A DNA stretch of 64,000 bases from Algibacter miyuki (GCF_030409805.1 NZ_JAUFQP010000010.1:253001-317000), one strand, 5' to 3'. Shown: positions 36,398-44,584, numbered from the stretch's first letter. Numbers and translations are program-made. Notes: generated from the letters alone by a model not told the origin.

Positions 36398-38011
36398 ATG
36401 GAATACCTGTTAAAAGTATCTGCGTTATTAGCCATTTTCTATATAAGTTATAAAATCTTTTTGCAACGCGATACCTTTTTTGAGCAAAATAGATGGTTTT
36501 TAATACTCGGTATTCTCATAGCCTTTACTTTGCCTTTTTTAGTAATTCCTATTTATGTTGAACACATTCCAGTAGAGGCACCAAATTTTAGTAATATCCC
36601 TATAGAGGTTTCCGAAAATATCGAAACACCATTTAGTATATTAGATTATTTACCCGCAATATATTTAATAGGTGTTATCGGTTTTTTCATTCGATTTTTA
36701 ATACAGCTCGCTTCCTTAAGTTTAGTTATTTCTAGAAGTAAAAAAGAAAAACACGGTAAATACACTTATATTAAAACGGATAAAAACATATCTCCTTTTT
36801 CATTTTTCAACTGGATTGTTTTTAACCCAAAGAACTTTACCAACACCGAATTAGAACAAATTCTAATTCATGAAACAATTCATGCTAACCAAAAACACTC
36901 CATCGATGTTTTACTCACACAACTAAGTTGCATTGCGCTATGGTTTAATCCATTTATATGGTTTTACAACAAAGCTTTAAAACAAAATTTAGAATTTATA
37001 GCCGATAATGAAACCCAACATCAAATAGATTGTAAAAAAACCTATCAAATCACCTTACTAAAAACAAGTTTGCCATCTCATCAAATGGCTTTAACCAATA
37101 ATTTTCACACATCATTAATCAAAAAACGAATCGTTATGTTACACAAATCAAAATCGAAAAAAATCAGTTTATTTAAGTATGCAATAGTGTTACCACTGTT
37201 AACTCTATTTTTAATGGGTTTCAATACCGAAGAGGTTATTATCAATTCCAAAACAGAAGGTGTTTCTACCGTTAATAATTTAACAACCTCCGAAGACAAA
37301 CTAAACCTTTACATTCATAAAGAAACCACAGACAATACTATAGAAAAACTTAAAAGCGATTTAGCACAAAAAGGATACTCATTAAAAATAGGTAAAATTA
37401 AAAGAAATAAAAACAACCTTATTACCGACATTAAAATTTCGGTAAGTTATAAAGCATCTCACAGCACGAGCTATAGCTCTAATTCTAGCGCCCCGATAAA
37501 AACCATTAATATTATTATTGATAAAAGCGACCATAGTATCACTATAAGAAATAGTAATGATGAAAACTTAAAAATAGGCCTTGAGATAACAAAGGCGCAA
37601 GTTCAAACGGACACCGATCGCTTATACATTATCGACGGTAAAATTATAGAAGAAAAAGGTTTTACTTTACAAGAAGACAACGTTAAATCGATAAATGTAC
37701 TTAAAGGAAAATCTGCTATTGATAAATATGGGGAAAAAGCTAAAAATGGAGCCATCGAAATTACTACTAAGAACAATAATCAAAATAACTCAAATTCTGT
37801 TCAAACAAAAAACACACAATATAAATTAGAAATAGCGAAAGACAAACAACCTTTAGTGTATGTTGACAATGAAGAAATTGATTATAACAACTTAAAGGAC
37901 ATTGATCCAGAAAACATAGAATCAATAAATGTTTTAAAAAATAAAAATGCCACTGACAAATACGGAGATAAAGGTAAAAATGGCGTTATAGAAATTACCA
38001 CAAAAAAGTAA
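36398..38011 (+). CDS. BlaR1-like M56 zinc metalloprotease with TonB-plug-like C-terminal repeats
   Basis: A 537-residue membrane protein. About four membrane helices cover residues 1-25, 35-55, 85-110 and 260-280. The M56 zinc site reads HETIH (H158-H162). After the last helix the periplasmic part lacks a penicillin-binding sensor domain and instead contains two copies of a TonB-plug-like motif, SINVLKGKSAIDKYGEK and SINVLKNKNATDKYGDK (about residues 430 and 508), each ending in NGxIEITTK. Presumably it senses an envelope signal and cleaves the BlaI-like partner; the signal is unknown. A terminator follows. Confidence 0.92.
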   Translation: MEYLLKVSALLAIFYISYKIFLQRDTFFEQNRWFLILGILIAFTLPFLVIPIYVEHIPVEAPNFSNIPIEVSENIETPFSILDYLPAIYLIGVIGFFIRFLIQLASLSLVISRSKKEKHGKYTYIKTDKNISPFSFFNWIVFNPKNFTNTELEQILIHETIHANQKHSIDVLLTQLSCIALWFNPFIWFYNKALKQNLEFIADNETQHQIDCKKTYQITLLKTSLPSHQMALTNNFHTSLIKKRIVMLHKSKSKKISLFKYAIVLPLLTLFLMGFNTEEVIINSKTEGVSTVNNLTTSEDKLNLYIHKETTDNTIEKLKSDLAQKGYSLKIGKIKRNKNNLITDIKISVSYKASHSTSYSSNSSAPIKTINIIIDKSDHSITIRNSNDENLKIGLEITKAQVQTDTDRLYIIDGKIIEEKGFTLQEDNVKSINVLKGKSAIDKYGEKAKNGAIEITTKNNNQNNSNSVQTKNTQYKLEIAKDKQPLVYVDNEEIDYNNLKDIDPENIESINVLKNKNATDKYGDKGKNGVIEITTKK

Positions 38012-38039
38012 ACTCTCACTCATAAATTCAAATTTAAGG

Positions 38040-38064
38040 CACTCAGGAATGAGTGTCTTTTTTT
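38040..38064 (+). terminator. Rho-independent terminator of the BlaR-like gene
   Basis: CACTCA at 38040-38045 pairs with TGAGTG at 38050-38055 around a GGAA tetraloop, followed by TCTTTTTTT. It lies 28 bp past the stop codon. Confidence 0.85.
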
Positions 38065-38386
38065 ATGTTTTAAAATTCACAAAAGACAAAACCATCAAAA
38101 ACAGCTCTGTTTTACACCAAATGCCCCTTGGTTTCTCAAACACACCTTCAAAAACCCCTTGAAAAGTTTCAATTTAAAACCACATTAACAGTTTTTACAT
38201 ACAATTAAACACAAGCATAAAGCAAGTCACTAAAATATTAAAACAAAAACAGTTTTTACACTTACAAATCCGTATTCAGTTTCACCGATTTACATCAAAT
38301 CACTTGGAGAATACTTCTCTAAAAATATATATTGAAAACTCGATCAAAAAACGAAGTCTAATATTAACCTTTAAAACCAATACATT
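38065..38386. other. AT-rich intergenic stretch with a short direct repeat
   Basis: About 320 bp with no supportable reading frame. It contains two copies of AACAGTTTTTACA (38187-38199 and 38248-38260), 61 bp apart, and probably the promoter for the small genes that follow. I see no other structure. Confidence 0.45.
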
Positions 38387-38446
38387 ATGATGACACTTGC
38401 AAAACTAGTAATCGATTTAATTACAACAATCCTTACAAGTATTTAA
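38387..38446 (+). CDS. Possible 19-residue hydrophobic micropeptide
   Basis: An open frame MMTLAKLVIDLITTILTSI, ending in TAA. The sequence would form a single amphipathic, mostly hydrophobic helix, in size and shape like small membrane-active peptides or leader peptides. It stands 63 bp upstream of the conserved 50-residue gene. No homologue comes to mind, and a frame this short may be chance. Confidence 0.25.
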   Translation: MMTLAKLVIDLITTILTSI

Positions 38447-38509
38447 CCACATGCCATGTAAAACTTAGTCTAGAATAAGTTTTACTATTTTTACAAAAAA
38501 AGGTTATAA

Positions 38510-38662
38510 ATGCAAAAGCAAGTATTCAAAATTTTGGCAAAGGTTAACAAAGCAATCTTACCAAGTTACTCTAAAAAGCAACTCGATTTATCAAAAGCCA
38601 GTAAACTACAATTAGCCATCATAGGTTGGCGTGTTTACGTCACTAAAAACGCGTTAGATTAA
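38510..38662 (+). CDS. Conserved 50-residue Flavobacteriia protein, function unknown
   Basis: A very basic 50-residue protein: LPSYSKKQLDLSKASK in the middle and LAIIGWRVYVTKNALD at the end. I recall near-identical short proteins in many Flavobacteriia, often carrying the label SsrA-binding protein although it lacks the SmpB fold length, so I treat the function as unknown. A hairpin terminator follows. It marks the last core gene before the prophage edge. Confidence 0.8.
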   Translation: MQKQVFKILAKVNKAILPSYSKKQLDLSKASKLQLAIIGWRVYVTKNALD

Positions 38663-38683
38663 TTTAAATTTATCGCATAAAAA

Positions 38684-38714
38684 AAGCTCCCAATTTCTTG
38701 GAAGCTTATTTTTT
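38684..38714. terminator. Terminator hairpin at the prophage edge
   Basis: AAGCTCCCAA at 38684-38693 pairs imperfectly with TTGGAAGCTT at 38698-38707 and has A-rich and T-rich flanks on each side, so it may act in both directions. On the plus strand it ends the 50-residue gene; on the minus strand it would follow the tRNA-like fragment next to it. Confidence 0.7.
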
Positions 38715-38732
38715 CGTGACCTCGACTGGATT
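38715..38732 (-). other. Candidate prophage attL: tRNA 3'-end-like fragment
   Basis: Read on the minus strand this is AATCCAGTCGAGGTCACG, which looks like the end of a tRNA T-loop, the 3' strand of the T-stem (CCAGT) and an acceptor strand (CGAGGTC) with discriminator A. The sequence on its 5' side (right, inside the prophage) does not continue into a tRNA, and a terminator lies on its 3' side. Phages that integrate into tRNA genes leave such a 3' fragment at one end and an intact tRNA at the other, here expected beyond the right edge. Confidence 0.45.
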
Positions 38733-38770
38733 ATTTTCAAAATTATAAACAGCACATTAACAATTGGTTA

Positions 38771-39094
38771 TTAATTATTCGTGTCAGATTCGTGCCATTT
38801 TTTAAGCTTCTGCAATCTAACATCTATCTCTTTTATTAAAATTTGCGGAGAATCTCCATCAGCTTCATTACTTTCTCGAACCAAATGATTTACTGAACTA
38901 TCCGTTTTAAACATATAATTCCAATCTATATCCGGAAAAGCTTTACTTACGGCCGTTATAAATTGAAAATTAGGCGCATTACTTTTTAAATATCGACCAA
39001 CCATCACTTGTGAGTAGCCTATTTTTTCTCCAATCTCAATTTGCGTTAACCCCTTTCTTTCAAAGAAATTTGACATTTTTTCAAAGTAATTCAT
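38771..39094 (-). CDS. Phage repressor-like helix-turn-helix protein
   Basis: A 107-residue protein with an XRE-type helix-turn-helix over residues about 10-65: LTQIEIGEKIGYSQVMVGRYL is the DNA-binding part (given here as QIEIGEKIGYS and MVGRYL). The C-terminal half is charged and helical (LIKEIDVRLQKLKKW), possibly a dimerisation helix. It has no peptidase domain for RecA-driven self-cleavage. It is divergent from the small gene at 39235, the classic lysogeny-switch layout, and is the first gene inside the prophage edge. Confidence 0.82.
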   Translation of the reverse strand: MNYFEKMSNFFERKGLTQIEIGEKIGYSQVMVGRYLKSNAPNFQFITAVSKAFPDIDWNYMFKTDSSVNHLVRESNEADGDSPQILIKEIDVRLQKLKKWHESDTNN

Positions 39095-39234
39095 AATTTA
39101 TAATGAGTATAAATAGTATCAATAAGTATTATTTGTATTTAAAAATAGTACTAATGTGTAATAAATTCTTTTTATTTGTACACAGAAATACAAAGCTATA
39201 CACAAATATACAACTCATTAATAACAAATAAAAT
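39095..39234. promoter_or_regulatory. Lysogeny-switch control region between repressor and Cro-like gene
   Basis: A 140-bp AT-rich divergent gap with repeated half-sites: AGTATC, AGTATT and AGTACT spaced over 39105-39156, plus TTTGTA-n8-TACAAA near 39176-39195. An ATAAGTATT lies here too, the same word found in the dyads before the late operons (52451 and 61389). These are plausible operators for the repressor and for the 77-residue protein. I cannot assign exact promoter elements. Confidence 0.5.
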
Positions 39235-39468
39235 ATGCAACCACACATTCAAAAAGCTTATCAATTTTTAGACGATCATTTACCAACGAATTATGTTTAT
39301 GAAACTAATATCATTTTAAAAGAAGTCAACTTCGTTGTGTCTTCAGATATTATTAGAAATGTTCGAAATAAACGAACATATAATTTAGATATCCTTAATG
39401 CCTTATTGAAAGTTGCTAAAAAGCAAAAACACTCATTAGAGGCACTAAAAGAACAAACTCAAATATAA
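39235..39468 (+). CDS. Small Cro-like candidate regulator
   Basis: A 77-residue protein, mostly helical, containing FVVSSDIIRNVRNKRTYNLDILNALLKVAKK, where SSDIIRNVRNKR resembles a recognition helix followed by a basic stretch. It is the first plus-strand gene after the switch region, the position of Cro in lambda-like phages. It stands 6 bp before the LuxR-HTH gene, so both are one operon. The DNA-binding assignment is inference from position and shape. Confidence 0.6.
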   Translation: MQPHIQKAYQFLDDHLPTNYVYETNIILKEVNFVVSSDIIRNVRNKRTYNLDILNALLKVAKKQKHSLEALKEQTQI

Positions 39469-39474
39469 TTAACT

Positions 39475-40053
39475 ATGGCACTTACAAACAATCAACCCAC
39501 GCTCTATCCAGGAATGATGGCTAGCGCTTCCGAAGTAGAATTTTTCGTTGTCGAGGACGAAATCAACTATATTTCAGAAGGAAAAATTAACTCCATTGCA
39601 AATGCCCCTTTTGGCATTATTCAATTAACTAAAGAGGAAATTGCAAAAGATCCCGAAGCAGATGCTGCTTTAAAAGAATGGCATCCCAATTCCGAATTTA
39701 AACGTCAAGTACAGTTTTTAAAATGTCGCTTTGGTGGTTTAGACTATACTGCAGACATGAAGGGAAACCAATTTGGTGAACCGGATTACTGGGATTGTCC
39801 AAAACGTGCAACCTGTCCTTTTAACGGTGTAATTTGTAAACTTCCAAAATACCAGGACAGCCAATTAACTTCAATAGATATTGAGTTAATGAAACTATTA
39901 TCTACCACATATACCAATGAAGTTATAGCCGATAAGCTAAACCTTGCATTTGGGTCTTTCCATAAATTAAAACAAGCCTTATACTCCAAATTAGGAGATA
40001 TTCAAACAAAACAAGAGCTGGCGCTTATAGCAAAATCTCTAAACCTCATTTAA
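39475..40053 (+). CDS. Phage regulator with Cys cluster and LuxR-type helix-turn-helix
   Basis: A 192-residue protein. The middle has four cysteines in C-x-F-G-G then DCPKRATCPFNGVIC (C at about 105, 119, 124 and 131), which could bind zinc. The C-terminal 60 residues are a LuxR/GerE-type helix-turn-helix: LTSIDIELMKLLSTTYTNEVIADKL then SFHKLKQALYSKLG. Early phage activators of transcription often have this shape. A strong hairpin terminator follows at 40122, closing the first early operon. Target promoters may be the ATAAGTATT or CATGTCTTAAAAA sites of the late genes, though this is speculation. Confidence 0.7.
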   Translation: MALTNNQPTLYPGMMASASEVEFFVVEDEINYISEGKINSIANAPFGIIQLTKEEIAKDPEADAALKEWHPNSEFKRQVQFLKCRFGGLDYTADMKGNQFGEPDYWDCPKRATCPFNGVICKLPKYQDSQLTSIDIELMKLLSTTYTNEVIADKLNLAFGSFHKLKQALYSKLGDIQTKQELALIAKSLNLI

Positions 40054-40121
40054 CCGCCGTAGGTTAGATATACGTTCTTTTTTTTACTGTGCAAAAGCAC
40101 AATTTATTAGTTAACAATAAT

Positions 40122-40150
40122 CCGCCATTTTAAGCGATGGCGGTTTTTTT
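40122..40150 (+). terminator. Rho-independent terminator after the early regulator genes
   Basis: CCGCCAT at 40122-40128 pairs with ATGGCGG at 40137-40143 around an 8-base loop, followed by TTTTTTT. A smaller TGTGC-AAAA-GCACA hairpin lies upstream at 40088-40101. Both sit between the LuxR-HTH gene and the next small genes. Confidence 0.88.
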
Positions 40151-40164
40151 AAAAAGATTAAAAA

Positions 40165-40335
40165 ATGAAACAAACAACCCACACCGAATGGTTCTATTTC
40201 TTTACTGAATTGTTTGGTTATCGTTTTTACGAAAACAATAAAGAGATTCCAAAATACATCTTGTTTTATAAAGGTTACAATGCTGAACGATTAAAAGCTG
40301 CAGGATATCCTAAGTTTAAAATTAAAATCCGTTAA
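40165..40335 (+). CDS. Small phage protein, function unknown
   Basis: A 56-residue frame from ATG at 40165 to TAA at 40335. It is rich in aromatics (WFYFFTELFGYRFYENN) and ends very basic (YPKFKIKIR). It starts 15 bp after a terminator and is followed at once by another small gene with a one-base gap, the tight packing typical of phage early operons. I recognise no family. Confidence 0.6.
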   Translation: MKQTTHTEWFYFFTELFGYRFYENNKEIPKYILFYKGYNAERLKAAGYPKFKIKIR

Positions 40336-40336
40336 C

Positions 40337-40516
40337 ATGGTAAATCAAAAAGCAATCCAATCGAACATTAATCTAGTTAGCGCAAAGTTAAACCAGGTTA
40401 AATCTAGCACTCACTTTACAGATGAAGAAAGAGCGCCTTTAATAGCCAAATTAGAAACCGAGTTATCTCAATACGCCTTAGAATTAGAGGTGGTCGATGC
40501 TCATATAATATCATAA
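40337..40516 (+). CDS. Small phage protein, probably helical, function unknown
   Basis: A 59-residue frame starting one base after the previous stop and ending one base before the next start. The sequence is heptad-like throughout (LVSAKLNQVKSS, LIAKLETELSQYALELEVV), so a short coiled coil is likely. No family recognised. Its position between two small early genes and before the primase suggests an accessory role in replication. Confidence 0.6.
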   Translation: MVNQKAIQSNINLVSAKLNQVKSSTHFTDEERAPLIAKLETELSQYALELEVVDAHIIS

Positions 40517-40517
40517 T

Positions 40518-40754
40518 ATGAATTCTCAATCTAAATACGAGCAAGAAAAAGAGCAGAAGCTTTTTTTTAAAGAAGAAAATAAAAGCCATCCTAAAGAACC
40601 TATTTATTATCTACACCGCAGGTTACGGCAAAAAGATATCCCTTACTCATCACGAAAACAAATTGTTTTTGTTTCTCCAGATGAAACTGAAGACAAGCAC
40701 GTGCAAAAACTTTTAAAGGATTACAATTATACTGTACAAACTATTATCAAATAA
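40518..40754 (+). CDS. Small phage protein, function unknown
   Basis: A 78-residue charged protein: MNSQSKYEQEKEQK then YYLHRRLRQKDIPYSSRKQIVFVSPDETED. The latter part looks like a small alpha/beta fold with strand QIVFVSP. It ends 30 bp before the primase gene and is in the same operon. I recognise no family. Confidence 0.65.
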   Translation: MNSQSKYEQEKEQKLFFKEENKSHPKEPIYYLHRRLRQKDIPYSSRKQIVFVSPDETEDKHVQKLLKDYNYTVQTIIK

Positions 40755-40784
40755 GATTACAAAACCAAAATAGCTACTTCACCA

Positions 40785-43700
40785 ATGCCATACATAAAAA
40801 AAGAATTTACAGACAGTCTCCTGGACAAGGTAGATATTGTCGATATCATTTCAGATTATACAGAGCTTAAACGTAAAGGGGCTTCTTTTTTTGGATTATC
40901 ACCATTCCAAAAAGAAAAATCTCCATCCTTTAACGTATCTAAACAAAAACAGCGTTTCACGTGTTATTCCTCGGGGAAATCGGGTAATGCCGTAACCTTT
41001 TTAATGGAACACAATAAAATGACTTTTCCGGAAGCTATTGAAGAAATAGCAAAAAAATACGGAATACCTGTTGAATATGCCGATGAAAAGCAAGCTTCAG
41101 CTTATGCGAAAACCACCGAGAAAAAACAAAAGGCACGTCCTATTTTAGATGCTGCACTTGTGCATTATCAAAAAGCCTTGCTAAAAGTCCCCACAGATCA
41201 TCCTGCAAAAAAAGAGGTTATTGGTAAACGCCAATACACTAAAGATATTATTGTAGACTGGCAATTAGGCTATGCTACCGGAGGTCGTTTTTTAACAGAA
41301 AAACTAAAAGAAGCTAATCTGTTAAAGCAAGCTCAAGAAATATCTTTAGTCGGAGATAAAGCTGATAAGTATTGGGAACGCATTATTTACCCAATTCATG
41401 ATATCAAAGGTTTATTGGTTGGTTTTGCCGGTAGAGATATTTCCAATAAAGATTCTTCTGCAAAATGGATAAACCCTGCAGAAAGCATTATTTACCATAA
41501 GGACAAAATATGGTTTGCTTTAGACCGCGCATTGCGTTCTATTATAGAAACTGGAGAAGCCAATATTGTGGAAGGTTATAATGACGTTATTGCATGGCAC
41601 GAGAACGGACTGCAAAACACCATTGCATCCTGCGGAACCGCCATTACTGAAACCCAAATACAAATTTTAGGTAAATATTGTAAACGCATCAATTTTACTT
41701 TTGATGATGACACTGCGGGAAAAAAAGCCATGCTACGCTATATCCCTCTATTTTTGGCTGCAGGATTTAGAGTTAATGTGCAAACTACGGCTAAATTAGA
41801 CCCCGACGATTTTGTTCGCGAATACAAAACAGCTTTAGAAGAACATCAAACCATATTCAGCGGAATAAAAGCATTAGAGCAAGATGATGATTTTATGATG
41901 AATGCTTTGAAATTTGTAAATGATGGCGATGTTATTAGAGAAATCACAGATTCTAAACTATCTGCAGAAAAATACGCGCTTCAAAAAGTATTAATAGAAA
42001 ACGGCGTAAAAACAGACGGCTTTAAATTTCTACTTCAAGAACATTTAACTGGTAACGATATTGACCGTAGCAAAGGCGCTTATAAGCTTTGCGAAATTAT
42101 CGCGAAAATTGAAGACGAAGCTTTAAAAGAAATTTATATCCCCTGGTTAAAAACAGAATCTAAAGTTTCGGTGGCTACCTTAAAAAAATGGGTAAAACAA
42201 GCCGAAGCGAAATTTGAAGCTCAAGCCGAAGAAAAAGAAAGATCTAACCGGTATCTGTCTTATGATGGTGCATCTGCAGACGATGATTACACCTTGCCAG
42301 ATGGCATTAAAAAAACATGGAAGGAAGTTAAAAACGATGTCTATAAATACGGCCTTTTTGAGTCTGATAATAAAATGTGGATTCGTAAAGGTACCGATGC
42401 ACCCTACACGTTTAAAGCTATTACCAATTGCTATGTAGAAATTGTACAGCACATGAGTGACGAGGAATTTCCAATGAAGCTATTACGTATCAGGAATGTT
42501 TACGGCTTGGAAAAGATTTTCGATACCCCTTCGGAATCTGTAGATTCTCAGCAACGGTTCACAACCGTATTATCCAATAACGGGAATTTCATGTACACTG
42601 GAGACTCTCGCGAGTTTTTAAAATTGAAAGTGTATTTAAATGATAAAATGGGCGTTGGTAGAAAAGTTGAAGTTTTAGGCCACCAACCGGAAGGTTTTTG
42701 GGTTTGGAATAATTTAGTGCAGCTCTACGATGGTACGACCATAGATATTGACGATAACGGCGTATTTAAACACGATAAAGTTTCGTATTACGTGCCAAGT
42801 GCCAATAAAATTTACCGCAAAAACGTATTTAAATACGATGGCCAAAAACGGTTCCGTGTGCAGCAAGCCAAAGTAACCTTTAAAACCTTTGGTTCTAAAG
42901 CTATGGAAGTGCATCGGGAACACGCTATATCGGGCATTATGTTCGCCATTTCTTCTTTGTTTCAAGATGTGGTTGTAAAAGCCTTGGGTAATTTTCCTAT
43001 TCTGTTTTTGTACGGACCAGGAGGTTCGGGTAAAGACCAGTTGGCCGAAATGATTCAATCCTTTGTTGGTATTCCTCAAGAATCTCAAAATATTGAAGGT
43101 GGAGCTTCAACCCTAAAAGCCAAAGTCATTGAGTTGTCGCAGTTTTTTAACGGGATCTCTCAATATTCAGAATACAAACGTGGTGACGACAAAGTGGACG
43201 GTATTTTTAAAGGTATATGGGATAGAAACGGTTATAAGCGTGGTAATATAACCAGTAAAATAGCCTTGGAAACCGTACCAATTCTTTCATCGGCTATATT
43301 AACCGGTAACGATTACCCAAATCAAGAACCACTAATTCAGCGTTTATTTGCGAACGAGATTACAAAAAACGAGTTCTCGGAAGCAGAAGGAAAAAGCTAC
43401 GACGAATTTAAAGACATGTGCTCCGATGGTTACTCCTCTTATTCGGTTGAGTTTCTAAAGCATCGTAAACTATTCATTGAGCAATTTAAACAGAAGTTCC
43501 GTGCCTTCAGGAAATCGTTTATAGAGCGTGTGCCAGACGCAAAAACAAGGATGATCTCTAACGCTTCAGTTTTTGGCGCAACCTATGAGATATTCAAGGA
43601 CAAAGTAGATTTCCCGTTTTCGTTTAAAGAAATGGAAACACATTTCATTAAATGTATAGAACAGCAAATGCGCAAACTACAAAGTGAAAGTATTATTAAT

Positions 43701-44150
43701 AAATGGTGGGATTGCTTCTTAGCGGGTTGCAAAGCGCCTAGCCATTTAAGGTTGGTAATTAAAGAAGATTTTAAACTAGAAGGCCGTAGCTTGTTTTTTA
43801 ACTACACCAACGTGTATCTAAAAATGCAGAAAATATGGTGGGAACAATATAAGGAAGCTATTCCTGGCAAATCTTTTATGAAGGACCAATTAAACCAATC
43901 GGAAGCATTTGTGGCTTACCATAGTAAAGGCATTAAAATGGATTCGGGGCGTGATGTTAAAACATCGTCTGGACACGAAATCGATTTGGAGAAAACAGGA
44001 ATCTTCGACGAGATTTACGATGCCATACAATATCAGTTGTCGGCTCAAGGCGGTCAATTTGTGTTTCCCCCTGCAACCCCCTTAGAAAAAATTAATCCCG
44101 AGGATGATGAGCCCGAAGATCTCGACGAGCTTTTAAAAACTTTTCATTAA
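40785..44150 (+). CDS. Phage DNA primase-helicase (CHC2-like, TOPRIM and AAA-type helicase domains)
   Basis: A 1121-residue replication protein. Residues 1-100 match the DnaG-type zinc domain (KEKSPSFNV, AVTFLMEHNKMTFPEAIEEIAKKYGI), but three of four zinc ligands are replaced: S39, Q42, C60, S63 instead of C, H, C, C. A TOPRIM domain follows (VEGYNDV near 263, FDDDTAG near 306). The last 450 residues are a superfamily 3-like or VirE-like helicase with Walker A GPGGSGKD (near 743). Such fusions prime and unwind phage DNA. The residues after 1090 are acidic. Repeats after the stop may be its origin. Confidence 0.9.
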   Translation: MPYIKKEFTDSLLDKVDIVDIISDYTELKRKGASFFGLSPFQKEKSPSFNVSKQKQRFTCYSSGKSGNAVTFLMEHNKMTFPEAIEEIAKKYGIPVEYADEKQASAYAKTTEKKQKARPILDAALVHYQKALLKVPTDHPAKKEVIGKRQYTKDIIVDWQLGYATGGRFLTEKLKEANLLKQAQEISLVGDKADKYWERIIYPIHDIKGLLVGFAGRDISNKDSSAKWINPAESIIYHKDKIWFALDRALRSIIETGEANIVEGYNDVIAWHENGLQNTIASCGTAITETQIQILGKYCKRINFTFDDDTAGKKAMLRYIPLFLAAGFRVNVQTTAKLDPDDFVREYKTALEEHQTIFSGIKALEQDDDFMMNALKFVNDGDVIREITDSKLSAEKYALQKVLIENGVKTDGFKFLLQEHLTGNDIDRSKGAYKLCEIIAKIEDEALKEIYIPWLKTESKVSVATLKKWVKQAEAKFEAQAEEKERSNRYLSYDGASADDDYTLPDGIKKTWKEVKNDVYKYGLFESDNKMWIRKGTDAPYTFKAITNCYVEIVQHMSDEEFPMKLLRIRNVYGLEKIFDTPSESVDSQQRFTTVLSNNGNFMYTGDSREFLKLKVYLNDKMGVGRKVEVLGHQPEGFWVWNNLVQLYDGTTIDIDDNGVFKHDKVSYYVPSANKIYRKNVFKYDGQKRFRVQQAKVTFKTFGSKAMEVHREHAISGIMFAISSLFQDVVVKALGNFPILFLYGPGGSGKDQLAEMIQSFVGIPQESQNIEGGASTLKAKVIELSQFFNGISQYSEYKRGDDKVDGIFKGIWDRNGYKRGNITSKIALETVPILSSAILTGNDYPNQEPLIQRLFANEITKNEFSEAEGKSYDEFKDMCSDGYSSYSVEFLKHRKLFIEQFKQKFRAFRKSFIERVPDAKTRMISNASVFGATYEIFKDKVDFPFSFKEMETHFIKCIEQQMRKLQSESIINKWWDCFLAGCKAPSHLRLVIKEDFKLEGRSLFFNYTNVYLKMQKIWWEQYKEAIPGKSFMKDQLNQSEAFVAYHSKGIKMDSGRDVKTSSGHEIDLEKTGIFDEIYDAIQYQLSAQGGQFVFPPATPLEKINPEDDEPEDLDELLKTFH

Positions 44151-44185
44151 GAAGAGAAAAAAAAAATGAAAGCGTGTTTTAAACA

Positions 44186-44350
44186 CCATACATTCCACAC
44201 CTATTTAATATATTAATAATCAGTTATATATAAAAAGGAATATGTAGTGGAAAGTATGGAAAAGTGCGGAAGCCGTTTTGAGTTTCCATAACATTCCACA
44301 CATAAAAAAGGTTAAAGTATTGAATATCAGAGGTATGGATGTATGGAAAG
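44186..44350. repeat. Iteron-like repeats after the primase gene, candidate replication origin
   Basis: The 244-bp gap after the primase holds three copies of a CCATAC(A/T)TTCCAC motif: direct at 44186-44200 (CCATACATTCCACAC) and 44286-44301 (CCATAACATTCCACAC, one base longer), and inverted at 44247-44259 (GTGGAAAGTATGG). Half-copies occur as GTATGGAAAG at 44341-44350 and GTGCGGAA near 44264. The direct copies are exactly 100 bp apart. The gap has no gene. A binding site for a replication initiator or for the primase-helicase is plausible; an operator is the alternative. Confidence 0.6.
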
Positions 44351-44394
44351 TTTTTACCTAATTCTAATACCCATGAGTAATAAAAAATAAAAAA

Positions 44395-44574
44395 ATGTAT
44401 ACCAATAGCGATATAGAAATAATAGTAAAAAACTGTATAAACCTAGTGGAGCTCTACGCTGTAACCGCTTCTTTGTCCTTTTTAATAGATAAAGGGTACC
44501 TGGTGAAGTCGAGTTTTATAGCACAAATCACTTTGATGCGTTTTATTGAGTTAGAAAATTTAGAAATTAATTAG
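44395..44574 (+). CDS. Small phage protein, function unknown
   Basis: A 59-residue frame from ATG at 44395 to TAG at 44574: helical and partly hydrophobic (IIVKNCINLVELYAVTASLSFLIDKGYLV). The stop codon begins a 16-base word TAGAATAGAAATTATG that ends in the next gene's start codon. It is the first gene after the repeat cluster. No family recognised. Confidence 0.6.
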   Translation: MYTNSDIEIIVKNCINLVELYAVTASLSFLIDKGYLVKSSFIAQITLMRFIELENLEIN

Positions 44575-44584
44575 AATAGAAATT

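Noticed and set aside
38510..38662. Naming the 50-residue protein SsrA-binding protein
   Set aside because: It is a third of the length of SmpB and shows none of its core; the name would rest only on remembered labels.
38715..38732. A complete tRNA gene at the prophage edge
   Set aside because: Only the 3' end pattern is present; no anticodon arm or D-arm can be built from the sequence on either side.
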